A DNA stretch of 64,000 nt from Mangrovivirga cuniculi (GTDB taxonomy: Bacteria; Bacteroidota; Bacteroidia; Cytophagales; Cyclobacteriaceae), in contig NZ_CP028923.1 in the NCBI RefSeq assembly GCF_005166025.1, positions 1,242,001 through 1,306,000 on the forward strand. Reading direction: 5' to 3'. Shown here piece after piece: positions 17,769-27,843 of this stretch; position 1 is the first letter of the stretch, and each line of letters begins with the position of its first letter. Position numbers and translations under genes: made by a program. The notes beneath the pieces are model-generated. The model was not told the origin of the DNA and searched no databases. It was given only the letters and a program-made list of their open reading frames with translations.

Positions 17769-18344
17769 ATGCTTAATATAGTCCTGTTTGGCCCTCCGGG
17801 TGCCGGAAAAGGTACGCAAAGTGCCAAATTGATTGAAAAATACAATTTAACACATATTTCTACCGGAGATCTATTCCGTAAACATTTGGGAGAGGGTACG
17901 GAATTAGGTAAAAAAGCAAGAACATACATGGATCAGGGAAGATTAGTGCCGGATAGCCTGGTTATCGACATGGTCCGTGAAAAAATTAAAGGAGACGGGA
18001 AGGTAAACGGAATCATATTTGATGGCTTTCCAAGAACTGTCGCTCAAGCGGAGGCATTGGATGAGTTGATGGGTGAGTTAAATACAAAGATCGATTGTAT
18101 GATAGCCCTCGAAGTACCTGAAGAAGAATTGAGAAACAGGATCATGGAAAGAGGTAAGACCAGCGGCCGTACAGATGATCAGGATTCCGAAAAAGTAACT
18201 ACCAGGATTCAGGTGTACGAAAAGGAGACTCTTCCGGTGGCAGGATATTATAAAAAACAAGATAAATTCTATAGCGTAAATGGTGTAGGATCAATTGATG
18301 AGATATTTGATAACATCTGTTCCGTTATAGATGAGGTGAAATAA
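17769..18344 (+). CDS. adk: Adenylate kinase
   Basis: Interconverts AMP, ADP and ATP in the cytosol. The 191-residue protein has the P-loop GPPGAGKGTQ at residues 8-17, the AMP-binding FDGFPRTVAQAEAL and the lid arginines in GRTDD. It is the short form with a brief lid and no zinc-binding cysteines, usual in Bacteroidota. obgE follows after 9 bases. Confidence 0.97.
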   Translation: MLNIVLFGPPGAGKGTQSAKLIEKYNLTHISTGDLFRKHLGEGTELGKKARTYMDQGRLVPDSLVIDMVREKIKGDGKVNGIIFDGFPRTVAQAEALDELMGELNTKIDCMIALEVPEEELRNRIMERGKTSGRTDDQDSEKVTTRIQVYEKETLPVAGYYKKQDKFYSVNGVGSIDEIFDNICSVIDEVK

Positions 18345-18353
18345 AACGACTTA

Positions 18354-19352
18354 ATGTCAGGAAATAACTTTATAGATTACGTGAAATTCTGCTCCCGCTC
18401 CGGTCATGGAGGTCCGGGAGCTGTTCATTTCAGGAGGGAAAAGCATGTAGCTAAAGGAGGCCCTGATGGAGGTAATGGTGGCCGGGGAGGTCATGTAATA
18501 CTCAGGGGTAACAGTCAGCTATGGACTTTGCTTCATTTGAAATATCGTAAACACGTATTAGCTGAAAATGGTGAACCGGGTGGTAGCATGAGAAGTTCCG
18601 GGGCCGCAGGTAAGGATGAAATCCTCGAGGTACCATTGGGTACAATAGCTAAAGATGATGAAACTGGAGAAGTACTGTGTGAGATCACTGAAGATGGACA
18701 GGAAGTAATTCTATCCCCCGGGGGAAGAGGTGGATTGGGAAATGAGAATTTCAAAAATTCAGTCAATCAAACACCGAGATATGCCCAGCCGGGAGAACCT
18801 GGAGAAACCAGGTGGGTGATTCTCGAACTAAAACTTCTTGCGGATGTGGGATTAGTAGGATTTCCTAATGCGGGGAAATCGACATTATTAAGCTCTGTTT
18901 CGGCTGCTAAGCCGGAAATAGCAGATTATCCTTTTACGACTTTGACTCCAAATCTTGGGGTAGTTGCCTACAGGGATCATCAATCATTTGTCATGGCTGA
19001 TATTCCGGGAATAATTGAAGGAGCTGCTGAAGGAAAGGGCCTTGGACTACGGTTTTTACGACACATTGAGCGAAACAGTATGTTGCTGTTTCTTATACCA
19101 GTGGATGCTGACGATCTGAATAAGGAATATGAGGTACTTGTCGATGAACTTAAAAGGTACAATCCGGAATTATTAGATAAGCAAAGGCTGATTGCAATAT
19201 CCAAAGCGGATATGCTTGATGAAGAGTTGATGAATGAAATGGAAGAAACTTTGAACTATGATGTACCATATGTGTTTATTTCTTCTGTAACAGGATATGG
19301 AATCCAGCCGTTAAAAGACAAGATCTGGCAGGTGCTAAATGCAGATCGCTGA
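18354..19352 (+). CDS. obgE: GTPase Obg
   Basis: Ribosome-associated GTPase involved in large-subunit assembly and stress control. The 332 residues show the glycine-rich Obg fold ([16 protein letters not shown] and [13 protein letters not shown]), then the G domain with [18 protein letters not shown] and SKAD. There is no C-terminal OCT extension, as in other short Obg proteins. The last base triplet (TGA) is also the first three bases of the palindrome in the grpE control region. Confidence 0.96.
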   Translation: MSGNNFIDYVKFCSRSGHGGPGAVHFRREKHVAKGGPDGGNGGRGGHVILRGNSQLWTLLHLKYRKHVLAENGEPGGSMRSSGAAGKDEILEVPLGTIAKDDETGEVLCEITEDGQEVILSPGGRGGLGNENFKNSVNQTPRYAQPGEPGETRWVILELKLLADVGLVGFPNAGKSTLLSSVSAAKPEIADYPFTTLTPNLGVVAYRDHQSFVMADIPGIIEGAAEGKGLGLRFLRHIERNSMLLFLIPVDADDLNKEYEVLVDELKRYNPELLDKQRLIAISKADMLDEELMNEMEETLNYDVPYVFISSVTGYGIQPLKDKIWQVLNADR

Positions 19353-19390
19353 CAAATTGTCACAAGATAAGTCTTTGGCAAACTAATTGA
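19350..19390 (+). promoter_or_regulatory. Heat-shock-type control element upstream of grpE-dnaJ
   Basis: A perfect inverted repeat TGACA-AAT-TGTCA (19350-19362) is followed after exactly 13 bases by TGGCAAACTAATTGA (19376-19390). The latter looks like a sigma-54 -24/-12 promoter with GG at 19377-19378 and G at 19389, but with TTGA for the usual TTGC. The same palindrome, spacing and TGGCA-N6-TTGA occur upstream of dnaK. The predicted start of transcription is near 19401, 20 bases before the grpE ATG. Confidence 0.7.
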
Positions 19391-19421
19391 GAAAAGTAAG
19401 CAAGATTATAAATATTAAGAT

Positions 19422-20003
19422 ATGGGTAATTCGCAAAACGAAAACAAGAATCAACAAGAACAGGAAGTGAAAGAGAAAAACCAGGAAGTGGAGAACGCTG
19501 TTGAGGAAAATGTGCAAAAAAGCGAAAACGAAGAGAACGAGGAAAGTAAACAGGAATCTCCGGAAGAATTATTAAAAGCGGAAGTCGATTCCCTCAACGA
19601 TAAATATATTCGATTATATAGCGAGTTTGATAATTACCGTCGAAGAACAGCTAAAGAGCGATTGGAGATGGTAAAAACTGCCGGTGAGGATATTTTAAAA
19701 GATCTTTTACCAATAATGGATGACTTTGAAAGAAGTCTTCAGGCAATAAAAGATGAAAATCCTGACGTTGTGGCCGGGGTGAAATTAATTTATGACAAAC
19801 TTGCAAGGTTATTAGACGCAAAAGGTGTGAAAGTGATGGAACTGGAGCAAGGCAGCGATTTTGATGCTGACTACCAGGAAGCAGTAACGGCAATTCCTTC
19901 ACCTTCACCTGAACTTAAAGGCAAAATCGTAGATGTGATTGAAAAAGGATATATGATCGACGAAAAAGTTTTACGATTTGCAAAAGTAGTTATTGGATCT
20001 TAA
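19422..20003 (+). CDS. grpE: Nucleotide exchange factor GrpE
   Basis: Releases ADP from DnaK in the chaperone cycle. The 193 residues begin with a highly charged, Glu/Gln/Asn-rich disordered segment (to about residue 50), then the long coiled coil containing [12 protein letters not shown], then the compact beta wing ([14 protein letters not shown]... and [18 protein letters not shown]). The order and length are typical. It is 2 bases ahead of dnaJ, forming an operon behind the shared heat-shock-type element. Confidence 0.96.
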   Translation: MGNSQNENKNQQEQEVKEKNQEVENAVEENVQKSENEENEESKQESPEELLKAEVDSLNDKYIRLYSEFDNYRRRTAKERLEMVKTAGEDILKDLLPIMDDFERSLQAIKDENPDVVAGVKLIYDKLARLLDAKGVKVMELEQGSDFDADYQEAVTAIPSPSPELKGKIVDVIEKGYMIDEKVLRFAKVVIGS

Positions 20004-20005
20004 TT

Positions 20006-21112
20006 ATGGCGAAACGAGATTATTACGAAATATTAGGTGTAGATAGAAATGCTTCTGAAGCAGAAATCAAGAAAGCTTATCGGAAATTAGCTATTAAGTA
20101 TCACCCGGATAAAAATTCCGGTGATCCTGCAGCTGAAGATAAGTTTAAAGAGGCAGCAGAGGCATACGAGGTTCTAAGCAATACTGAAAAACGTGAACGA
20201 TACGATCGTTTTGGCCATGAAGGCATGAAAGGTGGCGCCGGAGGTATGAACATGGATGATATCTTCTCTCAGTTTGGAGATATTTTTGGTGGAGGCGGCA
20301 ATCCTTTTGAATCATTCTTTGGAGGTGGTGGCGGAGGCCGTACAAGAAGAAGAAAAGGTTCGAACCTTCGAATAAAATTAAAGCTCAGTCTTGAAGAAAT
20401 GGCTACGGGAGCTGAGAAAAAGATCAAGGTTAACAGACTTGTGGCAGCAGATGGAGCTACATTTAAAACCTGTTCTTCTTGTCAGGGTACCGGTCAGGTC
20501 AGAAAAGTAGTTAATACGATGCTGGGACAGATGGTATCCAGCAGTACATGTCCGACTTGTGGTGGTAGTGGTCAGATAGTGGATAACCTTCCTCCAGGAG
20601 CAAACAGCCAGGGTCTTGAGCCAAAAGAAGAAGTTATTTCTATAAAAATTCCGGCTGGTGTTTCTGATGGCATGCAATTGTCCATGTCAGGAAAAGGTAA
20701 TGAAGCGCCAAACGGCGGACCTGCAGGTGATCTTCTGATTTTAATAGAAGAAATCGAACACGATCACCTGAAAAGAGATGGTAACAATGTAGTTTATGAT
20801 CTTTATGTAAGCTTTATTGATGCAGCTTTAGGTTCAGATGTGGAAATACCAACACTGGAAGGAAAAGTAAAAATTAAAATTGCTGCCGGAACTCAAAGTG
20901 GTAAAGTTCTTAGATTAAGAGGTAAAGGTATTAAAGATCTTAACGGATATGGTACCGGCGATCAGTTGATCCATGTAAACGTATGGACTCCGAAATCACT
21001 CACTAAAGATGAAAAGCAAGTTCTCGAAGATTTGAGGTCAAGTAATAACTTCAAACCTAACCCGGGAAAGAACGAAAAAGGGTTCTTCGAGCGCATGAAA
21101 GAATACTTTTAG
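20006..21112 (+). CDS. dnaJ: Chaperone DnaJ with only one zinc site
   Basis: Co-chaperone that delivers clients to DnaK and stimulates its ATPase. The J domain carries HPD at residues 33-35, the Gly/Phe segment spans about 75-112, and both C-terminal beta domains and the dimerisation tail are present. The zinc-finger domain is incomplete: only CSSCQGTG (Cys156, Cys159) and CPTCGGSG (Cys182, Cys185) remain. The first and fourth CxxCxGxG motifs, which together form zinc site I, are gone. The first is deleted ([12 protein letters not shown] runs straight into motif 2) and the fourth is replaced by LPPGANSQG. The reading frame is clean throughout. Length is 368 residues. Confidence 0.95.
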   Translation: MAKRDYYEILGVDRNASEAEIKKAYRKLAIKYHPDKNSGDPAAEDKFKEAAEAYEVLSNTEKRERYDRFGHEGMKGGAGGMNMDDIFSQFGDIFGGGGNPFESFFGGGGGGRTRRRKGSNLRIKLKLSLEEMATGAEKKIKVNRLVAADGATFKTCSSCQGTGQVRKVVNTMLGQMVSSSTCPTCGGSGQIVDNLPPGANSQGLEPKEEVISIKIPAGVSDGMQLSMSGKGNEAPNGGPAGDLLILIEEIEHDHLKRDGNNVVYDLYVSFIDAALGSDVEIPTLEGKVKIKIAAGTQSGKVLRLRGKGIKDLNGYGTGDQLIHVNVWTPKSLTKDEKQVLEDLRSSNNFKPNPGKNEKGFFERMKEYF

Positions 21113-21134
21113 CAAGAGATATGCTCAACAATTT

Positions 21135-21174
21135 AATCGGCAATCGTATTGAAAATACGGTTGCCGATTTTTAT
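21135..21174 (+). terminator. Strong terminator of grpE-dnaJ
   Basis: A 16-bp stem with one G-U pair (21135-21150 with 21154-21169), three-base loop GAA, then a T-rich tract. It starts 22 bases after the dnaJ stop. Confidence 0.9.
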
Positions 21175-21223
21175 ATTAGGGGGTTGTGCAACTAAATGAA
21201 TAAAGCTTACGTTACTGTTAACG

Positions 21224-22111
21224 ATGTGGTTAAGAGTTATTTTTTATAGTGTTATAGTCTTCTCAGCTGTGTGCGAAATTACCGCACAGGATAAGAAGCA
21301 TCTTGATGTTGATCCTGAACCAGGAGCCAGATATGTGCGCTTTAATCTCACTTCATTGGAGGCGATCAGTTATTTAAAGCCATCACAAAATAACAAACCA
21401 CTTAATCTTTATTTTATTTCCGATGATGAGAAAAGTCTTCCTAAACTTGAATCAAAAAAAGTAGGAGATGTTCAGGATGTAAATGTGATGCTTGAAAAGC
21501 CTGCACTTTCCAATAATGGGTTGTTAGGACTGGGGCTTTTTGGTACCAATAAATACCAGGAAAAATGTAATATGTACCTTAGCAGGGATCACAACTTCGA
21601 ACTGGATCTCAAGTATGGTACGGGAAATGCATTTCTCGATCTATCCGGAATACCTGTCAGGAAAATGTCAATAACCTCCGGAAGTGCTGATGTATTTGTG
21701 AACTGCAATGAAAATACTCCTAACCCTACCTTTCTTGATACCTTGAATATAAAATCCGATTTAGGAAAGATCTACATAAAAAATCTTAATGAACTTAAAG
21801 CAAGGGTAATAAAGGCTAATATTAGTTTTGGAAGTGTCGAATTAGAGCTAAATAATAAACTTTTCAGCAATACTCATATTCAGGCCAGTCTCGGCGCAGG
21901 AAGTTTAAATGTTATTTGCACCAATCCTGAAATCCCTGTAAAAGTCGTAATTCAGGATTCACCCCTTTGTAAAATTAAATTAAACGATAAGTTTATTAAG
22001 GTTTCACAAAATACCTTTGTAAATCAGGCATTTCTGGACAGAGTTTCTCCAAATCAGTTTTACATCAGGTTTGACCTGGCAGTGGCCATGGGAAATATTT
22101 CATTTCAATAA
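21224..22111 (+). CDS. Secreted DUF4097-like beta-solenoid protein
   Basis: A 295-residue protein with a signal peptide (cleavage near TAQ, residue 22). The body alternates short strands with turns in the way of the DUF4097/LiaF-C toast-rack proteins: KMSITSGSADVFVN, LNIKSDLGKIYI, KANISFGSVELELN and IQASLGAGSLNVIC repeat the same S-x-G-x-[AV] strand pattern. The ladder ends in a final strand, DLAVAMGNISF. No enzyme motif is seen, and the family's role is generally unknown or linked to envelope stress. It sits alone between the dnaJ terminator and the subtilase lipoprotein. Confidence 0.7.
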   Translation: MWLRVIFYSVIVFSAVCEITAQDKKHLDVDPEPGARYVRFNLTSLEAISYLKPSQNNKPLNLYFISDDEKSLPKLESKKVGDVQDVNVMLEKPALSNNGLLGLGLFGTNKYQEKCNMYLSRDHNFELDLKYGTGNAFLDLSGIPVRKMSITSGSADVFVNCNENTPNPTFLDTLNIKSDLGKIYIKNLNELKARVIKANISFGSVELELNNKLFSNTHIQASLGAGSLNVICTNPEIPVKVVIQDSPLCKIKLNDKFIKVSQNTFVNQAFLDRVSPNQFYIRFDLAVAMGNISFQ

Positions 22112-22204
22112 TCTCTTTCTGACGAATTAATTATATACTCGGTTTCGTTTTAAGTTTTTACTTTGTATATTATTGGTTATCAACCAAATATAACGCAAAT
22201 AACC

Positions 22205-23739
22205 ATGAAAAACTTATCTAGACTCATCGTGGCCATGATGATTATGGCCATAATGAACTCCTGTAACCTTCAGGAAAACCCTGTTCAAAAAAAGGAAATT
22301 GAAATTTCAACCAAAACTGAATTAAACTCTGTAATCGAACAATCATTATTGCAAGATGATGAGTTTAAATGGGATGAGTTATCAGACAGTGAACTTTACA
22401 GTGCTATTATATCTCATGACAGCATTGCGGTAATTGGATACCAACCATCAGAGAGTTCTTTTTCGAATTGGGAAGATTTTGACATCAAAGAAAGTGAATG
22501 GACAAAATCTTTAAATAATGTGATGCAAACTCTGGAGAGGGCGCACTTATCTGATGGAATCCAGATTCCGGAAGAAGGACTTCAAACGCAGAGTCATTCT
22601 ACATTGCCTTTTTTAAAGGTAAAAATTTCATCTCCATCAGCTGTTACTATGCTCAGGCAGATGGGTGAAGTCAGGTATATTGAACCTCATACTTATTATT
22701 TTTCAGAAATTGCAGATGTTGACAGTGAAGAATATCGCACGATGGGTAAACTCGGGTGTGGGAATTCTCCTGATAGTTATTTGGAGCCTGCCGATTATGT
22801 ATCAGCTTCACCTGCAGTAAAAGTATCGTGGAATTATTATACAAGTAATATACCACAAGCCTGGAATTTAACCACAGGTAAAGGAATCACGATCGGAATG
22901 ATCGATACCGGGCTATCGCCTGACCAGGCCGGGCTTAATTCTCAATTTAATTCCGGATGGTCATCTGGCAGGTACTTGCGTAAATACGGCACTTATGTAA
23001 GCTCCTGGTGGTGGTGGGCCAGACCGGATGGGCCTAATGATAAATGTGGCCACGGTACTCAAATGGCAGGAGTTATAGCGGGCCAAGAGGAACTGTAGGT
23101 TCTTCAGTAGGTGTCGCTTATAATTCTAATTTTGTGGGAGTAAGAGGTACTGGTGATGTCGTGATTGAGGAAGGAAGAGAAAAAGATGGAGTGACAGATG
23201 CTTTAGTACTGCTAGGAAATCGATCCGATGTTAGGATTATCAGTATGTCTATTGGTTCTCCATTATCAAGTGGCCAGGTCGCAGATGGAATCAGATATGC
23301 CTATGCAAGAGGGAAACTGATGTTCTGTGCTGCAGGAACTTCTACTTCTTTTACGAATTGGTATGGAGTGATTTTTCCGGCAAACATGAGTGAGACAGTT
23401 GCTGTAACAGGAATTACAGATGCAGGCTACCAAAGATGTAGTAATTGCCATTCAGGTAGAAAAGTTGATTTCACTATTGTAATGCAGCGAGCAGGAGATA
23501 GTGGTAGAACTAGTCTTACACTTGCACAAAGTGGGTCTGATCCTTCAAGGGTCGGCGGGTCTTCAGTAGCTACAGCCACGACTTCAGGAATTGCCGCTTT
23601 AGTTTGGAGTACAAATCCTTCTCTTAGCAGAGAACAAGTATTAAATCGATTAACTCGTTCAGCAGATTTATACCCGTCACGTAGTAGTCAGTTTGGGTGG
23701 GGAACGATTGATGCTTATAAAGCAGTTACGATACAGTAA
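22205..23739 (+). CDS. Subtilisin-like serine peptidase lipoprotein, S8 (apparent frameshift)
   Basis: An extracytoplasmic subtilase with a lipoprotein signal (MNSC lipobox at about residue 18 from the ATG at 22205), an inhibitor-like propeptide of about 150 residues, and the S8 catalytic domain. The triad is visible: Asp in GMIDTGLS, His in CGHGTQMAG and Ser in GGSSVATAT. As written, the frame breaks at GGGCC (23080-23084), right after the His motif; one added base reads AGPRGTVGSSVGVAYNS and gives 511 residues. A four-Trp run (WWWWARPDG) precedes the His motif. There is no type IX sorting domain. A terminator follows. Confidence 0.88.
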
Positions 23740-23762
23740 AATTAAAAATTCACCTTCAATAT

Positions 23763-23792
23763 AAAAAAGCTGCCCTTCCAGGTAGCTTTTTT
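23763..23792 (+). terminator. Terminator of the subtilase gene
   Basis: A 12-bp stem (AAAAAAGCTGCC with GGTAGCTTTTTT, one G-U pair) and a six-base loop; the T-run forms the 3' arm. It starts 24 bases after the stop. Confidence 0.88.
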
Positions 23793-23827
23793 GTAATTTA
23801 AGAGCATTATCTACCAGATGATTTTTA

Positions 23828-24736
23828 ATGAAACCAATTGTAGAAGCAAAGCATATTACTAAAAGCTATGGTAAGAATATAGCGTTGGACGATATCACAC
23901 TAGAGATTCATTCAGGGAAAATATTCGGATTACTGGGTCCTAATGGAGCCGGTAAAACTACTTTTATCAGAATTCTAACCAGCATTATTGCGCCAGATAA
24001 GGGGAAGATACTAATTAATGGGAAAGAGTTAAATTCTCATACAATAGAAAAAATAGGTTATTTGCCAGAGGAAAGAGGCCTTTATAAAAAAATGAAGGTT
24101 GGAGAGCAATTGATGTACCTGGCCGGCCTTAAAGGTATGAAGAAGAAGGAAGCTAAAGAGGCGATTATTTCCTGGATGAAAAGATTCGAGATGAAGGGTT
24201 GGTGGAATAAAACAGTTCAGGATCTATCTAAGGGGATGCAGCAAAAAGTTCAGTTCATCAGCACTGTAGTTCATGACCCGGATCTCATAATTCTTGACGA
24301 GCCCTTTTCAGGTTTTGATCCTGTAAACGCAAACCTGGTAAGAGACGAAATAATAAGACTAAAAGGAGAAGGCAAGACAATTATACTATCTACTCACCGA
24401 ATGGAATCAGTGGAAGAGTTATGTGATGAAATTGCAATGATAAATAATTCCAAATTGATATTGTATGGTGAAAAAAATGAGATAAAGAACCAGCATAAAC
24501 AGAATATTTGGACTATTGGTCATGCAGAAGGAAACCTGAATCTGACATCAGGAGAAGTTGTCCACACTTTTCTTGCTAATGGTGAACAAAGGACTGACGT
24601 GAAACTGAACTTTGATCATGGAGCCAATGATTTATTAAAAGAAGTTATAGATCAGAAGGAGGTTTTTAGCTTTAATGAAAAACTACCTACGATTAACGAT
24701 ATTTTTATTCAATCTGTAAATAAAAAAAATGAATAA
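23828..24736 (+). CDS. ABC transporter ATP-binding protein (NatA-type)
   Basis: A 302-residue ATPase of the NatA/DUF4162 exporter group, the motor for the permease encoded next. Walker A is GPNGAGKTT, the signature is LSKGMQQKVQF, Walker B is LIILDEPFSG, and the H-loop is STHR. A C-terminal domain of about 80 residues follows the ATPase core, as in NatA homologues. The stop overlaps the permease start by 8 bases. The exported substrate (Na+, drug or lipid) cannot be told. Confidence 0.9.
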   Translation: MKPIVEAKHITKSYGKNIALDDITLEIHSGKIFGLLGPNGAGKTTFIRILTSIIAPDKGKILINGKELNSHTIEKIGYLPEERGLYKKMKVGEQLMYLAGLKGMKKKEAKEAIISWMKRFEMKGWWNKTVQDLSKGMQQKVQFISTVVHDPDLIILDEPFSGFDPVNANLVRDEIIRLKGEGKTIILSTHRMESVEELCDEIAMINNSKLILYGEKNEIKNQHKQNIWTIGHAEGNLNLTSGEVVHTFLANGEQRTDVKLNFDHGANDLLKEVIDQKEVFSFNEKLPTINDIFIQSVNKKNE

Positions 24737-26019
24737 GATCTTATTAGTCATCAGAAGAGAATACCTGACTCGTGTCACGAATAAAACGTTTATTCTGATG
24801 ACATTTTTAACACCATTATTAATTGTTGGCGTTTATGCCCTGATAATTTTTTTATCAGTCAAAGGAGTTGAGGATCAAAAGAAAATTATAGTCCTGGATA
24901 AATCCGAAAAATTCAGAAAGGCTTTAATATCCTCAGACAACTTAGAGTTTGAGTTTTTATCTGAATCTTTATCCGGTGAGTTAGCCAAAGAGACATACCT
25001 GGACTCTAAGGCCTATGGTTTGTTATATATTCCAGATTTTAAGGGAGATGACCCTAAAGACGTTGTGTTAAGAACTAAGGGAAACCCGGGGATTGGAACG
25101 CTTACGGTTATTGAATCAATGTTAGAAGACGAAATTGAGCGTTTGAAACTTCAGAAAAAAGGACTTTCAACAGATATTTTTGATGAAATAAATTCGGATA
25201 TCGATATAACGACTATCAATTTAAGTGAGGATGGAACAGAGAAAAAAACCTCAGCTCTGGTGGGTACGATTGCAGGGGAGTAAGTGCTTATATGATTTTC
25301 ATATTTATAATGATTTATGGAAGTCAGGTAATGAGAGGGGTAGTGGAAGAGAAATCAGGAAAAATAGTTGAAGTGATTGTTTCTTCTGTAAAGCCTTTCC
25401 AGTTGATGACAGGTAAGATTATTGGAATTGCAGCAGTAGGATTGACTCAATTATTTATGTGGGTGGTTTTAACAATGGTGCTATTAGGAATAGCAAGTGC
25501 ATTCATTGGTCAGACAGAAGTGGTGAATACGGCAATGGAAAGTCAGCAACAATTAAATGATTTAAATCAGGGAGGTGCACCTTCTGAATTTCAGGTTAAT
25601 GTAATTACGGATATTATATCATCTTTGAATCTGCCTTTGATACTAGCTTGTTTTATTTTTATTTTCTGGGAGGTTTTCTATTATATGCTTCTCTTTTTGC
25701 GATGATAGGATCAGTGGTCGATTCGGAAACAGATACCCAGCAATTTATGTTTCCTGTGATCTTGCCTATAATAATAAGTATAGGAGTCGGCTTACCAGCA
25801 GTTGAAAGTCCGAATGGCACCCTTGCCACAGTATTTTCCATGATTCCTTTAACATCTCCTGTTGTAATGATGGCCAGATTGCCATTTGATATACCGGTAT
25901 GGCAAATAATTGTTAGTATGTTGCTACTAATTTTGGGTATAATAGGAACTGCATGGCTGGCGGGAAGAGTATACAGAATAGGGATTTTAACCAGGGGGCT
26001 AAAGTTTCCTATAAGCTAA
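24729..26019 (+). CDS. ABC transporter permease (NatB-type; two apparent frameshifts)
   Basis: With two restored bases the three overlapping frames join into one 430-residue ABC-2 permease. It has one N-terminal membrane segment, a large extracytoplasmic domain (about residues 45-180) and five or six C-terminal membrane segments. The first break is at the four-G run 25275-25278 and yields GTIAGGVSAYMIFIF. The second is at the three-G run 25668-25670 and yields FIFWGGFLLYASLFAMIG. The conserved GVVEEKSGKIVEVIVSSVKP segment lies between them. Both repairs are single G insertions. It pairs with the ATPase before it. Confidence 0.85.
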
Positions 26020-26048
26020 TATTTAAATGGATGATCAAAAATTATTGA

Positions 26049-26360
26049 TCAGCCTGCCTTTGCAAAAGCTTTGCAAGTAGTTGAAGCCTGTTGTGGGAAT
26101 TGATGTTGCATTTTATTTTTTTCCATCTTAGAACAAGGTCTGTCAAGCATTAACGATATCCAGAAAGAAGCGTACTTTCTATCCTCAGGAGTACTGGAAT
26201 TGTATTTGGATTTAATAGAAGTGACATGATATTCATAGGTGCAATGGAGAGATGAAGTAGCCTTTTTAAAGTGATTATTATTTAAAATAACTTCTTCAGT
26301 GTTTAATATAAAGAAGGATATAATCACCAATAGCGAAAGGGTTACAACAGAAAACTTCAT
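26049..26360 (-). CDS. Short secreted or membrane-anchored protein of unknown function
   Basis: 103 residues: one hydrophobic N-terminal segment (MKFSVVTLSLLVIISFFIL) followed by a soluble part with three cysteines (HCTYEY, RPCSK, TTCKAF), which may form a disulfide. No family is recognised. The gene is convergent with the ABC permease; an AT-rich hairpin (TGATCAA/TTGATCA, 26032-26051) covers both 3' ends. Start context and codon use are acceptable but it has no homology support here. Confidence 0.55.
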   Translation of the reverse strand: MKFSVVTLSLLVIISFFILNTEEVILNNNHFKKATSSLHCTYEYHVTSIKSKYNSSTPEDRKYASFWISLMLDRPCSKMEKNKMQHQFPQQASTTCKAFAKAG

Positions 26361-26455
26361 GGCTATAGATTTTGTATATTATAAACGTAAATATAATGCT
26401 ATTTGGTGCGTTTGTATTTTAAAATCTTATAACTTATGTTAATTTTTTAATCCGT

Positions 26456-27682
26456 TTGATGATGGCTAAACGTCAGAATGATGGGAATTTCTGGTTTGAG
26501 AGCAATAATTTCGTAAGGTTACTGATCTTACTGACAGCTATTGGTATAAGTATGGGAACCATTATTTATACTAATATTTTATCCAAAAGACTTAAGGAAA
26601 GAGAGCGACAATCAATCGAATTGTTCGCCAAAGCACTGGAATTTGTAAATAACACAGAAAATGCTGAAAATTTACAATTCGTATATAATGAGATAATTGG
26701 AGCTAATTCTTCAGTACCTTGTATAGTCGTTGATAGCCTGGGGAATGCAATAATGCATCGGAATCTGGATCTTCCTGAGGATATAACCCCTGAAAAGCAA
26801 AAGTCACTTATTCTGGCTGAGCTTGAGGAAATGAAAGCCGAACATTCACCAATTATTATTCAGGCTCAACTGGATAATGTAGTTTACAATACATGGCGAT
26901 TATATTATAACAATTCAAATCTGTTTAACCAGTTGAAATATTATCCTTATGTCCAGCTCTCTATCTTGTTGGTTTTTGGATTCCTGGCCTATGTAGCATT
27001 CTCTTACAGTAAAAAAGCTGAGCAAAACAGGCTCTGGGTCGGTTTGGCCAAAGAAACTGCCCATCAATTAGGTACACCAATCTCATCTTTAATGGCCTGG
27101 GTAGAGTATTTTAAGGCCGTTCCCGAATTCAGAAACAGTGATTATATCAAAGAGGTTGAGAAAGATATAGAAAGGCTGGAGTTAATAACTGAACGTTTTT
27201 CAAGTATAGGAAGTACTCCTGCTTTGAAGGAAGTTAACCTGGTTGATCATGTAAAACACACGATATCATACTTACAAACAAGAATATCCCGTAAAGTATC
27301 AATCAATATAGAAACAGTTGTCGATCCGACATTGGTGAGTTTAAATCCATCTCTGTTCGCCTGGGTTATTGAAAATATTTGTAAGAATGCAGTAGATGCA
27401 ATGAATGGGCAGGGAGCGATAAATTTAAAAATAATAAAGGCCAATGAAGGAAAGGTGTTTCTTGATATTTCAGATACTGGGAAAGGAATCTCTAAAAGCC
27501 ATTTGAAGACAATATTTGAACCTGGTTTCACCACAAAGAAAAGAGGGTGGGGATTAGGTCTTGCACTAGTTAAAAGAATTGTTGAGAGTTATCATCAGGG
27601 AAAAATATATATAAAGCGCACAGAGTTGGATAAAGGAACTACTTTCAGAATAATTTTACCCTCTGCCAACTCCAGGATTTAA
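26456..27682 (+). CDS. Sensor histidine kinase
   Basis: A 408-residue membrane kinase with two membrane segments (about 19-40 and 164-184) around a periplasmic sensor of about 120 residues, and no HAMP domain. The dimerisation helix carries the phospho-acceptor His203 in KETAHQLGTPISSL. The ATPase domain shows the N box ENICKNAVDAM, DISDTGKGIS and the late G box RGWGLGLALVKRI. No response regulator is adjacent, so it is an orphan kinase or is paired elsewhere. The start is one of three clustered ATG codons. Confidence 0.9.
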   Translation: MMMAKRQNDGNFWFESNNFVRLLILLTAIGISMGTIIYTNILSKRLKERERQSIELFAKALEFVNNTENAENLQFVYNEIIGANSSVPCIVVDSLGNAIMHRNLDLPEDITPEKQKSLILAELEEMKAEHSPIIIQAQLDNVVYNTWRLYYNNSNLFNQLKYYPYVQLSILLVFGFLAYVAFSYSKKAEQNRLWVGLAKETAHQLGTPISSLMAWVEYFKAVPEFRNSDYIKEVEKDIERLELITERFSSIGSTPALKEVNLVDHVKHTISYLQTRISRKVSINIETVVDPTLVSLNPSLFAWVIENICKNAVDAMNGQGAINLKIIKANEGKVFLDISDTGKGISKSHLKTIFEPGFTTKKRGWGLGLALVKRIVESYHQGKIYIKRTELDKGTTFRIILPSANSRI

Positions 27683-27843
27683 ATTCAATTCGAATTTAAT
27701 AATTTGTTTCTGCTGAAACTAAATCGAATACTATCATTAACAATTTGATAATTTTTTAGCTATTTTATTAAAAATCATCTAAATAATAAGAATTGACTCA
27801 ATTATTGTTTGATTTAATGCCTGTAAATTGGTAAAATAGCAAT

